Positions 28,404-36,871 of a DNA stretch of 39,392 nucleotides are shown in pieces. Under the pieces are notes generated by a model, which worked only from the letters and a program-made list of their open reading frames with translations, was not told the DNA's origin and ran no database searches. Position 1 is the stretch's first letter, and every line of letters starts with the position of its first letter. The position numbers and the translations under genes were made by a program. The DNA comes from Desulfurellaceae bacterium (GTDB taxonomy: Bacteria; Desulfobacterota; Binatia; Bin18): NCBI GenBank assembly GCA_021296095.1, contig JAGWBB010000013.1:1-39392 (forward strand), written 5' to 3'.

Positions 28404-28676
28404 TCACTCGCTTCGCTCTGCGAGAAAACGCTTCAGAGCCCCCGCTCGCGGCTCTACAACTTTCAGCGGCCGCCGCTGACTCGGACGAACGAGAACCCCG
28501 CGCTGTTCGAGTTCTTCGAGTCGCTCCTCAACCGTTGCCGGTTTCTGCTGGATAGAGCGAATCTCGGCCACAGGTTTCCCACGATAAGAAATCGTGACCG
28601 TTTTCCCCTGACGCACCTGCCGCAGGAGTTCCGAGAACCGCGCCTTGGCTTCATGGGTGGAATATATGTTCTGCAT
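28404..28676 (-). CDS. Phd/YefM-type antitoxin, no toxin seen
   Basis: 90 residues with the type II antitoxin N-terminus (STHEAKARFSELLRQVRQGK, then ITYRGKPVAEI-like strands). It is expected to bind DNA as a dimer and cover a toxin with its C-terminus, which here is long and basic (LKVVEP...LKRFLAERSE). The partner, usually a VapC/PIN or RelE gene, should follow on the minus strand below 28404. That 250-bp gap has only short frames with early stops and no PIN or RelE pattern. It begins 44 bp after the SnoaL-like gene. It may be a solitary regulator or the remnant of a toxin-antitoxin pair. Confidence 0.8.
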   Translation of the reverse strand: MQNIYSTHEAKARFSELLRQVRQGKTVTISYRGKPVAEIRSIQQKPATVEERLEELEQRGVLVRPSQRRPLKVVEPRAGALKRFLAERSE

Positions 28677-28720
28677 GAGCGCGATATAATGAGCCAGGCA
28701 GGCCGAGACAAGACTGGTCG

Positions 28721-29140
28721 CTATTTGCTCCCGCCCAAAGCCTGGCTCAGGGCTTGGCGGTAGGGATGGGTGTCCATGTAGATCCGCAGGATTTTGAACT
28801 TGCCGCTCTCATCGAAGGTCCAGAAATTGAGGTTGTTCATCTCAAGCGGGGTGCCGTCCGGGGTCTTGCCGACCAGGCGCAGGGGCGCGACAAGCTTGTT
28901 GCCCTCAATCACGATATCGGTCGGACCGGCGTGGTAATCTACCAGACTTGAAACAAGCTTCTGATAAAAAGACCGCAATGCCGCCTTGCCCCGAATGCCC
29001 TCTTCGCCGGTCATCGGGTTGATCAGTTGCGCATCGTCGGCGAATAAGGCCAGAATTCTCTCGACATCGCCCTTGGTCACATTCGCGAAATAGGTACGGG
29101 CGGCGTCTTCCATGTGCTGCTCAGCTGGACTGCGTGGCAT
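28721..29140 (-). CDS. SnoaL-like/NTF2-fold protein
   Basis: 139 residues of the ketosteroid-isomerase-like fold: an N-terminal helix with TKGDVERILALFADDAQL, GIRGKAALRSFYQKL, then strands ending in FKILRIYMDTHPYR. Family members act as isomerases, hydrolases or scavengers, and no specific substrate is evident. A very good AAGGAGG precedes the ATG. It lies 38 bp downstream of uvrA on the same strand. It is not close to the other SnoaL-like gene at 23639. Confidence 0.8.
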   Translation of the reverse strand: MPRSPAEQHMEDAARTYFANVTKGDVERILALFADDAQLINPMTGEEGIRGKAALRSFYQKLVSSLVDYHAGPTDIVIEGNKLVAPLRLVGKTPDGTPLEMNNLNFWTFDESGKFKILRIYMDTHPYRQALSQALGGSK

Positions 29141-29178
29141 GTTTGCCTCCTTAGTAATAGCTACGCCAATCGCGTCAC

Positions 29179-32100
29179 TCAGGCGTTACTCCCCTGCATA
29201 TACTCCCGCAGGCAGCGGGCGGTGTACGACTGCCGGCTCTGGCGCATGACATCCTGGGGCGGGCCGCAGGCCACCACCCGGCCCCCCTCCAGGCCACCCT
29301 CTGGGCCGAGATCAACAATGTAGTCGGCCTCTTTAATGATATCGAGGTTATGCTCGATGGTGACGACCGTATTGCCCTTGTCCACCAGACGGTGCAGGGT
29401 CGCGATCAGCTTCTCAATATCGGCGAAGTGCAGCCCCGTGGTGGGCTCGTCCAGGACGTACAGGGTCTTGCCCCGGGACTCCTTGGCCAGCTCGTAGGCC
29501 AATTTAATGCGCTGGGCCTCACCGCCGGACAGGGTGTTGCTGGCCTGGCCCAGGGTGATATAGCCCATGCCGATATCGTTCAGCAGGCGCAGCGGGCGGG
29601 CGATCTTTGGCACCCCCAGAAAAAACGTGGCCGCCTCCTCAATGGTCAGGCCTAGAACATCGGCGATATTCTTGCCGTTATAGGCGATCTCCAGCGTCTC
29701 CTCGTTATAGCGCCGCCCGCCACACACCTCGCAGTCCACATACACATCGGGCAGAAAGCTCATCTCCATCTTCAGCCGCCCCTGGCCGGCGCAGGCCTCA
29801 CACCGCCCGCCCTTGACGTTGAACGAAAACCGCCCCGGCTTATAGCCCCGCAGACGCGACTCGGGCAGCATCGAGAACAGCTTGCGGACCTCGTCCCACA
29901 GCCCGACATACGAGGCCGGCACGGAGCGCGGCGTTTTTCCGATCGGCGTCTGATCCACCTCAACCACCCGCTCGATGGGCTCAGCCCCCTCAATCCGATC
30001 ATGCACACCCGTCTTGCCAACAAAGCGACCCAGCTGTTTTCTGAGACCCTTGACCAGCACTTCCTGGACCAGCGAGCTTTTGCCCGAGCCCGACACGCCC
30101 GTCAGACACACCCAGGTGCCGATCGGCAGCTCGACGTCGATATTCTTCAGGTTGTGCTCGCGCGCGCCGCGAATGGACAGCCGCGGCCGGCCATCCAGCG
30201 AGCGGACCGGACCGAGCCGGGGGTGGGCGACGTGCAAAAACTGTCCGGTCAGCGACTCGGGGTTGTGGCGCAAGTCGCCCGGAGCGCCGATTGCCACCAC
30301 TTTGCCGCCGTGCGTACCTGCCCCCGGTCCGAGGTCGATCACCACATCGGCACTGGCAATCGTCTGCTCGTCGTGCTCGACCACCAGCACGGTATTGCCC
30401 CGTTCCTGGAGGCCGCGCAGGGTCGTCAGCAGGCGGGCGTTGTCGCGCGGATGGAGACCGATGGTGGGCTCATCCAGGATGTAGCACACCCCGCGCAGAT
30501 TCGAGCCGAGCTGGGCGGCCAGACGAATGCGCTGGGCCTCACCGCCGGACAGGGTATCGGCACGGCGATCCAGGGCCAGGTAGGACAGGCCGACCTCCAT
30601 CAGGAAGGACAGACGCGGGACGATCTCTTTGAGGATCGGCTCGCCAATCAGCCGCTCCCGACCGCTCAGGGACAGCTCGGACATATGCCGCAGGCAGTCG
30701 GCAACCGACATCTGCATCAGCTGCCAGATGGTCTTGTCCTCGATCTGAACCGCCCGGGCCCGGGCGTTGAGCCGGGCGCCGTCGCAGCTCGGGCACGGCG
30801 CCTGACTCAGAAACTGCGACAGAGACAGGCCCGCCCCCTTCTCGTCGCCCTCGGCCAGAGCCTTGTCCAGGATATCGACCACGCCCCGCAGCCCCTTGTC
30901 ATTGCCGTGAAAGACGAGCCGGCGCTGTCTGGCGGTCAGCTGGCCGAAGGGTTTATCGAGCGGAACGCGGTGTTTTTTCAGGCCGCGCAGCAGGCGCGCC
31001 TGCTCCCGCTTCAGGCCGGCTTCAGTCAGCGGCAGGAGGGCGTCCTGGCGCAGGGATTTGTCCGGGTCGGGGACCAGCAGCTGGGGGTCGAATTCCCATC
31101 GAAACCCCTGGCCGCTGCACTCGGGACACGCCCCCTGGCGGCTGTTGAACGAAAACATCCGCGGGTCAAGCTCGGCATAGCCCAGGCCGCACGCCACACA
31201 GAACAATTTTTCGCTGTAGATACGCTCTGTCTCGGCGCCCAGGATGTGGACCGCGCCATTGCCCATCCGCAGCGCGTCCTGGAGCAGGCCGTCAAGCTGC
31301 TGGCTCGTCCGGTCAACCGTGACCTGCCCGACCACGATCTCAATATCGTGCTCCTTAAAGCGGGCCAAGCTCATGTCCGGCGTAATTTCGACGATCCGGC
31401 CGTCAATGCGCGCCCGGATGAAACCCAGCTTGCGCGCGCCGGCCAGCACGTCTTTATGAAACCCCTTGCGGCCGCGCACGACCGGAGCCAGGACGCTGAA
31501 CTCCTGGTCGCTGAAGTCGGTTTGCACCAGCCCAAGAATGCGGCTGCGGCTCTGAGCCGACAGCGGCTGGCCGCAGGTCACACAGTGCTGCACGCCGATC
31601 TTGGCGTATAACAGCCGCAGATAGTGCGAGACTTCGGTCACCGTGGCCACCGTCGAGTTCCGCCCGCCCCGGCTCATGCGCTGTTCAATGGCGACCGTCG
31701 GCGGAATACCCGTCAACAGATCGACATTCGGTTTGGCCAGGACCTTGATGAACTGGCGGGAATAGGCCGACAGGCTGTCAATATAGCGGCGCTGGCCCTC
31801 GGCATACACAATGTCAAACACCAGCGTGGACTTGCCCGACCCGGACAGCCCGGTGACCACGATCATCTCATCCCGAGGAATATCGAGAGAGACATCCTGC
31901 AGATTATGCTCCTTGGCGCCCACCACACAGATCGCCGTATTGGCGCTTGCGGATTTCTTTGGTTTTAATCTTTGCCCTTTACCCTTTGCCTTTTGCCTTT
32001 TGCCTTTTGCCTTGTCTCCCCGCTTCGCCTCTCGCAACACCCGCGCCAGATAGCGCCCGGTATGCGAGCGCCTGACCCGCGCCACCGCCTCCGGCGTCCC

Positions 32101-34836
32101 CTGGGCCACCACCTCGCCGCCCCCGTCGCCGCCCTCCGGACCGAGGTCGATGACCTGATCGGCGCACTTGATCACATCCAGATTATGTTCGACGATGAGG
32201 ACCGAGTGGCCCCGCTCGACCAGGCTGTCGAAGGCTGTCAGCAGCTTCTGGATATCGGCGAAATGCAGACCCGTCGTAGGCTCGTCAAAGATAAACAGGG
32301 TCTTGCCCGGCCGGTCGGTGTGGGTCTTTTCACGGCCGATATGGGCGGCCAGCTTCAGACGCTGGGCTTCGCCGCCGGACAGAGTCGTCAGGGACTGGCC
32401 CAGGCGGACGTAGTCCAGACCGACGGCCGCCAGCGAAGACAGGCGTCGCTGCAACTCGGCCTTGCCGGCAAAGAACGCCAAAGCCTCGCTGACCGTCATG
32501 GCCATGATGTCGGTCAGGTTCTTGCCCTGATAGCGGACCTCCAAGACCTCGGCACGAAAGCGCCGCCCCTGGCACTCGGGACACGGCACGTAGACATCGG
32601 ACAGGAACTGCATCTCGACCTTTTCAAAACCCTCGCCCTTACACGTCTCGCACCGGCCGCCCTCGACATTGAAGGAAAAGGTGCCGGTCGTGTAGCCGCG
32701 CAGCCTGGCCAGCTCGGTGTCGGCCAGCAGCCGCCGCAGCGAATCGAAGGCCCGCGTGTAGGTCAGCAGATTGGCCCGCGGCGTTGTCCCGATCTGGCTC
32801 TGATTGACGAAAATCACATCGGCCAGGTGCTCGGTGCCGACAATGTCCTGGCACGGGCCGGGAATGCCGACCGACTCGCCCCAGCGCTTTTTCAGCCCCC
32901 GGTACAGCACGTCTTCAATCAGGGTGGACTTGCCCGAGCCCGACACCCCGGTCAGACACACCATGCAGCCCAGCGGAATCTCGACATCGATGTGCTTCAG
33001 ATTATGCGCGCTGGCCTTGAGGAGGGTCAGCGTGTGGCCGGGCTGGGCCGCCCGGCGCTGGGCCGGCAGCGGGATGCGCTGACGCTGGGACAGATACTGG
33101 CCGGTCAGCGAGTGCGGGTCGGCCAGGATATCTTCATACGGACCGGAGAAGACGAGCTGGCCGCCCTGCTCGCCGGCCAGCGGCCCCAGGTCGAGGATAT
33201 GATCGGCCTCCTTGATGATCTCCGGGTCGTGCTCGACCACCACCACCGTGTTGCCGTTGTCGCGCAGGTTTTGCAGGATGCGGACCAGTCGGTTGCTGTC
33301 GCGCGGGTGCAGGCCGATTGAGGGCTCGTCCAGAATATACAAGGTGTTGACCAGGGCCGAGCCCAGGGCGGTGGTCAGATCGACCCGCTCCAGCTCCCCG
33401 CCGGACAGGGTCCGGGACTGCCGGTCCAGGGTCAGGTATTCAACGCCGACCTCGACCAGATAGCGCAGCCGCTTACGGATCTCGTCCAGGATGAGCTGGG
33501 CGACCTGATCCTGAAAGGCCGACAGCTGCAAGCCCTCAAAGAACGCCGAGCACACGCCCACACTCAGCAGGTTGATCTCGGCCAGGGTCTTGCCCCCGAC
33601 CCGGTACAGCAGGGACTCGGGTTTGAGGCGGGCGCCATGACACGCGTCGCACGAGAAATAGCCCCGGTAGCGGGCCAGGAATACCCGGACGTGCATCTTA
33701 TAGGTCTTGGTCTCCAACCACTGAAACCAGCCCCGCACCCCGTAATACTCGCCGTCGCCGTCCAGAATCAGCCCCTGCTGCTCGGCGCTGAGGTCTCGCC
33801 ACGGGACGCTGGTCGCAATACCCCGCTGTTTGCAGAACGCAAACAGCTCGCGCCGCTCCCACTGGGCGGCTTTAATCCGCCACGGTTTGACGGCGCCGTC
33901 CTTGAGCGACAGACCGGGGTCGGGGACGACCAGCTCCAGGTCAAGATCGATCGTGCGGCCAAAGCCCTTGCACTTCTCGCACGCGCCCAGCGGGCTGTTG
34001 AACGAGAACAGGTTGGGGACCGGCTCCTTGTACACGATCTGACACGCCGCGCACTCCAGCCGGTTGGAAAAGGCCTGCTCGGCCTGCTCGGCGTCGGGAA
34101 AGACGAGGCTCAGCCGCCCCTTGCCGTACTGAAACGCCTGCTCCAGGGAATCGTGGGTGCGTTTTTTGTGGCGCGGGCCGACGCGCAGGCGATCCACCAC
34201 CACGCTGCACTGTTCCTGACCGACCAGGCCCTCGGGCCGGGCGTCCAACTCCTGGATGTCAACAAGCGTGCCGGCCACCAGCAGACGGAAGAAGCCGGCC
34301 CGGACCAGACCGTCCCGGATGTCGCTCCAGGCCAGGCTGTCCGGGACGGCGACACTGAAAGTGACATAGAACCGCGTGCCCTCGGGCTGCTGCTCGGACA
34401 GCTTTCTGAACACCGACTCGGCCGAGTCGCGCTCGACCGGCTGGCCGCACTGGCGACACGACAAGACCCCGATCTTGGCAAACAAGAGCTTGAGGTGGTC
34501 GTGCAGCTCGGTCATCGTGCCGACGGTCGAACGCGAGGTGCGGACCGGGCGGTTCTGGTCAATGGCGATGGCCGGCAGGATGCCCTCAATTTTGTCAACC
34601 TGGGGCTTATCCATACGGTCCAGGAATTGACGGGCGTAGGCCGAAAAGCTCTCGACATAGCGGCGTTGGCCCTCGGCGTACAAGATGTCGAAGGCCAGGC
34701 TCGACTTGCCCGAGCCGCTCACCCCGGTGACGACCGTCAGCTGGTTCAGGGGAATGTCGATGTCCAGGTTTTTGAGATTGTTCTGGCGCGCGCCGCTGAT
34801 GGCAATGCTGCTGCGACGGATCCCGTTAGTCTTCAC
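29179..34836 (-). CDS. uvrA: Double-length excinuclease ABC subunit UvrA (tandem UvrA-UvrA)
   Basis: Damage-recognition ATPase of nucleotide excision repair, about 1885 residues, twice the usual 940. Each half is a full UvrA. There are four Walker A loops (G[VL]SGSGKS near 38, 629, 997 and 1582) and four signatures (LSGGELERV near 478, LSGGEAQR near 820, 1430 and 1772). There are four DEP Walker B motifs and both zinc modules in each half (for example CAAC with CEKC, and CETC with CPEC). A Lys/Gly-rich linker (about 934-959) joins the halves and is encoded by 7-bp repeats. The GTG at 34836 has GGGAGGTG upstream and is preferred over a TTG at 34851. Double UvrA proteins are known, for example in Chlamydia. 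All motifs are intact. Confidence 0.95.
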   Translation of the reverse strand: MKTNGIRRSSIAISGARQNNLKNLDIDIPLNQLTVVTGVSGSGKSSLAFDILYAEGQRRYVESFSAYARQFLDRMDKPQVDKIEGILPAIAIDQNRPVRTSRSTVGTMTELHDHLKLLFAKIGVLSCRQCGQPVERDSAESVFRKLSEQQPEGTRFYVTFSVAVPDSLAWSDIRDGLVRAGFFRLLVAGTLVDIQELDARPEGLVGQEQCSVVVDRLRVGPRHKKRTHDSLEQAFQYGKGRLSLVFPDAEQAEQAFSNRLECAACQIVYKEPVPNLFSFNSPLGACEKCKGFGRTIDLDLELVVPDPGLSLKDGAVKPWRIKAAQWERRELFAFCKQRGIATSVPWRDLSAEQQGLILDGDGEYYGVRGWFQWLETKTYKMHVRVFLARYRGYFSCDACHGARLKPESLLYRVGGKTLAEINLLSVGVCSAFFEGLQLSAFQDQVAQLILDEIRKRLRYLVEVGVEYLTLDRQSRTLSGGELERVDLTTALGSALVNTLYILDEPSIGLHPRDSNRLVRILQNLRDNGNTVVVVEHDPEIIKEADHILDLGPLAGEQGGQLVFSGPYEDILADPHSLTGQYLSQRQRIPLPAQRRAAQPGHTLTLLKASAHNLKHIDVEIPLGCMVCLTGVSGSGKSTLIEDVLYRGLKKRWGESVGIPGPCQDIVGTEHLADVIFVNQSQIGTTPRANLLTYTRAFDSLRRLLADTELARLRGYTTGTFSFNVEGGRCETCKGEGFEKVEMQFLSDVYVPCPECQGRRFRAEVLEVRYQGKNLTDIMAMTVSEALAFFAGKAELQRRLSSLAAVGLDYVRLGQSLTTLSGGEAQRLKLAAHIGREKTHTDRPGKTLFIFDEPTTGLHFADIQKLLTAFDSLVERGHSVLIVEHNLDVIKCADQVIDLGPEGGDGGGEVVAQGTPEAVARVRRSHTGRYLARVLREAKRGDKAKGKRQKAKGKGQRLKPKKSASANTAICVVGAKEHNLQDVSLDIPRDEMIVVTGLSGSGKSTLVFDIVYAEGQRRYIDSLSAYSRQFIKVLAKPNVDLLTGIPPTVAIEQRMSRGGRNSTVATVTEVSHYLRLLYAKIGVQHCVTCGQPLSAQSRSRILGLVQTDFSDQEFSVLAPVVRGRKGFHKDVLAGARKLGFIRARIDGRIVEITPDMSLARFKEHDIEIVVGQVTVDRTSQQLDGLLQDALRMGNGAVHILGAETERIYSEKLFCVACGLGYAELDPRMFSFNSRQGACPECSGQGFRWEFDPQLLVPDPDKSLRQDALLPLTEAGLKREQARLLRGLKKHRVPLDKPFGQLTARQRRLVFHGNDKGLRGVVDILDKALAEGDEKGAGLSLSQFLSQAPCPSCDGARLNARARAVQIEDKTIWQLMQMSVADCLRHMSELSLSGRERLIGEPILKEIVPRLSFLMEVGLSYLALDRRADTLSGGEAQRIRLAAQLGSNLRGVCYILDEPTIGLHPRDNARLLTTLRGLQERGNTVLVVEHDEQTIASADVVIDLGPGAGTHGGKVVAIGAPGDLRHNPESLTGQFLHVAHPRLGPVRSLDGRPRLSIRGAREHNLKNIDVELPIGTWVCLTGVSGSGKSSLVQEVLVKGLRKQLGRFVGKTGVHDRIEGAEPIERVVEVDQTPIGKTPRSVPASYVGLWDEVRKLFSMLPESRLRGYKPGRFSFNVKGGRCEACAGQGRLKMEMSFLPDVYVDCEVCGGRRYNEETLEIAYNGKNIADVLGLTIEEAATFFLGVPKIARPLRLLNDIGMGYITLGQASNTLSGGEAQRIKLAYELAKESRGKTLYVLDEPTTGLHFADIEKLIATLHRLVDKGNTVVTIEHNLDIIKEADYIVDLGPEGGLEGGRVVACGPPQDVMRQSRQSYTARCLREYMQGSNA
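31971..32012. repeat. Heptanucleotide tandem repeat inside uvrA
   Basis: Six 7-bp units: TTTGCCC, TTTACCC, then four perfect TTTGCCT (31985-32012). On the coding strand this is AGGCAAA repeated. The 42 bp code for 14 residues of a Lys/Gly/Gln/Ala/Arg linker between the UvrA halves. Because 7 is not a multiple of 3, a change of one unit would shift the reading frame. The array has no stop in any of the six frames. Confidence 0.93.
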
Positions 34837-34861
34837 CCCCACCTCCCACAAAGAAGTGCTC

Positions 34862-34889
34862 AGCGGTCTGCTATCAGCTTTCAGCTTGT
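34862..34889. repeat. Second, degenerate heptanucleotide array upstream of uvrA
   Basis: Four consecutive 7-bp units (AGCGGTC, TGCTATC, AGCTTTC, AGCTTGT) with the loose pattern AGCNNTC, starting 25 bp upstream of the uvrA start codon. Arrays of this general sort are dispersed in some other bacterial genomes. The sequence lies in the 197-bp divergent gap between uvrA and the CBS-domain gene and may affect uvrA transcription or its mRNA leader. Confidence 0.6.
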
Positions 34890-35033
34890 GAGGTAAGCCG
34901 GGTCGCAGCGGCCAGGCCGGCTCGGCAAAAACGCCCCGCCTGCTGAGCCGGCAGCCCGGCTGTGCTAGGATGGCCGACGCGCGACCCGGACGGGTACGAG
35001 GTCTTATCCGGTGTCCGTACCAGGAGGACGAGC

Positions 35034-36392
35034 ATGGTGACTGAGCTGTGGTTTGAGATGACGTTTATCCTGGGCCTGATTCTCGTCAACGGCTTTTTTT
35101 CGGGCTCAGAAATCGCGGTCGTTTCGGTTCGACGCAGCCGGGTCGACCAGCTGGCCGAGGAGGGCGGTCGCAGAGCCCGAACCCTGGGCCGCCTCAGAGA
35201 CGACCCCGACCGTTTCCTGGCGACCGTACAGATCGGGATCACGCTGGTCAGCTCGCTGGCCTCGGCAATCGGGGGCGTCTCGGCCGTCTCCTATCTGGCC
35301 CCGCTGTACGCCCGGAGTTCGCTGCCCTTTGTGACCGAGTCGAGCCAAGCCCTGGCCGTCGTCACGGTAGTGGTCATTATTTCCTATCTGTCGCTGGTGT
35401 TGGGCGAGCTGGTGCCAAAATCCCTGGCCCTGCGTTACTCCGAGCCGACCGCCCTGTGGGTCGCCCAGCCCTTGGACTTTTTCTCGCGGCTGTTTACGGC
35501 CGGGGTCAGGCTGCTGACCGCTTCGACCAACGGGCTACTGTACCTGACCGGCACCGGGACCAAGGCGCCCGAGGCCATCGTGTCTGAGGATGAGGTCAAG
35601 TACATCATCCGCGAAGGCGCGCAAAAAGGCGTCTTCGATGCCACCGAGCAGAAGTTCATCCAGAGCGTGTTCGATTTCGCCGACACCTCGGTCCGCGAGG
35701 TGATGACCCCCCGGACCGAAATCCAGGCGCTGAGCGTGGACACGTCTCCCCAGCCTGCCCTGCAAGCCATGATTGAGAGCAGCTTCTCACGGATGCCGAT
35801 CTTTGAGGACGACCTCGACCACATTGTGGGCGTGGTCCACCTCAAAGAACTGCTGCGCGGCCGGGAACAGCCCTCCACCTCGCTGGAGGGCTTTGTCCAG
35901 CCGACCTACTTCGTGCCCGATTCCATGCAGATCAGCCACCTGCTGCGCGAGCTTCAGCTCCGTCGCACCCAGCTGGCCGTTGTCGTCAACGAGTTTGGGA
36001 CGGTGGTCGGCATCGCTACCATCGAGGATCTGCTGGAAGAGATTGTCGGCGAGATTCAGGACGAGTTTGATGTCGATGAAGAGCTGCCGATCCAGGACAT
36101 CGGACCCCAGATGTGGCTGATTGCCGGCGGGGTAACGCTAGCCGACTTGCAGGACAGCCCCGGCCTGCCGGTCGAGGAGACGAACGACTATCGGACCCTG
36201 GCCGGCCTGCTGTTGGCCCGCCTTGAGCGCATCCCCAAGGGCGGAGAAATCGTCCACCACCAGGGCTATCGGATGACGATCGTGAACATGGACGGGCGAC
36301 GGATTGACAAGATCAAGGTCGAAAAACTGCCGGACAGAACGGCTGAGACCGCGTCCGCAGGCAGGCCGAGCGGCAGGTCGGGAAGCCAGTGA
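35034..36392 (+). CDS. CNNM/CBS-domain/CorC transporter-associated membrane protein (HlyC/CorC, TlyC-like)
   Basis: 452 residues from the ATG at 35034 with a perfect CAGGAGG. Domains in order are the DUF21/CNNM membrane domain with about four segments (1 to about 180), a CBS pair (about 205-330, including VREVMTPRTEI) and a C-terminal CorC/HlyC domain (about 345-425, including ETNDYRTLAGLLL). Such proteins are often annotated as hemolysins, but the characterised members are linked to Mg2+ or Co2+ efflux and homeostasis. CBS domains usually sense adenine nucleotides. It is divergent from uvrA. Metal export is inferred from the family, not seen directly. Confidence 0.92.
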   Translation: MVTELWFEMTFILGLILVNGFFSGSEIAVVSVRRSRVDQLAEEGGRRARTLGRLRDDPDRFLATVQIGITLVSSLASAIGGVSAVSYLAPLYARSSLPFVTESSQALAVVTVVVIISYLSLVLGELVPKSLALRYSEPTALWVAQPLDFFSRLFTAGVRLLTASTNGLLYLTGTGTKAPEAIVSEDEVKYIIREGAQKGVFDATEQKFIQSVFDFADTSVREVMTPRTEIQALSVDTSPQPALQAMIESSFSRMPIFEDDLDHIVGVVHLKELLRGREQPSTSLEGFVQPTYFVPDSMQISHLLRELQLRRTQLAVVVNEFGTVVGIATIEDLLEEIVGEIQDEFDVDEELPIQDIGPQMWLIAGGVTLADLQDSPGLPVEETNDYRTLAGLLLARLERIPKGGEIVHHQGYRMTIVNMDGRRIDKIKVEKLPDRTAETASAGRPSGRSGSQ

Positions 36393-36464
36393 GTCCTGCC
36401 CAGGCCACATGGGGATGAGTCGGCGCTGCAAGCTGTGCCGCTTGGCAGGAGACTGAGAGAGGCT

Positions 36465-36700
36465 ATGGATTTCAGCACGATTGGTACTCTTGCCGAGGTC
36501 GTGAGCCCAAAGAACACTTCTACTGTCAGTACAGGCAGGGCGCCCTGGATCAGGAACAGTGGGGGCGCTGGTGCGAGACCCTGCGGGTGTACCTTGCCCA
36601 GCCGGGCATCCGGGAATGGTTTGAGACGACCCCCCAACAGTTCACGGCGAGCTTTTCCGCCTTTTTGGACGCCGAATTCAAAAGATCACACGCCACCTGA
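36465..36700 (+). pseudogene. Remnant of a small membrane protein gene with an internal deletion
   Basis: An ATG at 36465 behind GAGAGG opens a 14-codon start, MDFSTIGTLAEVVS. This resembles the N-terminus of a common family of uncharacterised proteins that continue with a hydrophobic segment (VVxSLVYLAxQIRxN). The hydrophobic segment is missing. From about 36503 a different frame reads the typical C-terminal part of the same family (QYRQGALDQEQW, then YLAQPGIREWFETTPQQF and FLDAEFK) to a TGA at 36698-36700. The middle, perhaps 80-100 codons, has been lost together with the frame. The family match is from memory of its pattern. Confidence 0.65.
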
Positions 36701-36792
36701 GCGAGTGCCGGGGCGTTGCGTCCAGGCTGCTCCGAGTCTTCTCGTCACTCCCCCGTTTCTTCGTCAATACATCGGCGCCCACTCTTTTGGTC

Positions 36793-36828
36793 CAGCGGTT
36801 GACCGCTGCCCGGCTTTCGGATTATGAC
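36793..36828 (+). promoter_or_regulatory. Candidate promoter with palindromic operator for the 2-oxo acid dehydrogenase operon
   Basis: CAGCGGT (36793-36799) and ACCGCTG (36802-36808) form a perfect 7-bp palindrome with a 2-base centre. The -35-like TTGACC (36799-36804) lies within it, and an 18-base spacer leads to the -10-like TATGAC (36823-36828). The E1 alpha start at 36872 lies about 37 bases after the expected transcription start. The arrangement suggests repression or control by a dimeric regulator not encoded in the window. Confidence 0.45.
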
Positions 36829-36871
36829 AACAGCTGTCGTTGTTCCACACACCACGAAGGAGGGCGCGCAT

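Noticed and set aside
29975-34896. Several plus-strand frames of 400-540 codons opposite uvrA
   Set aside because: They shadow the uvrA coding frame, show no domain or start signal, and mirror its repeated motifs.
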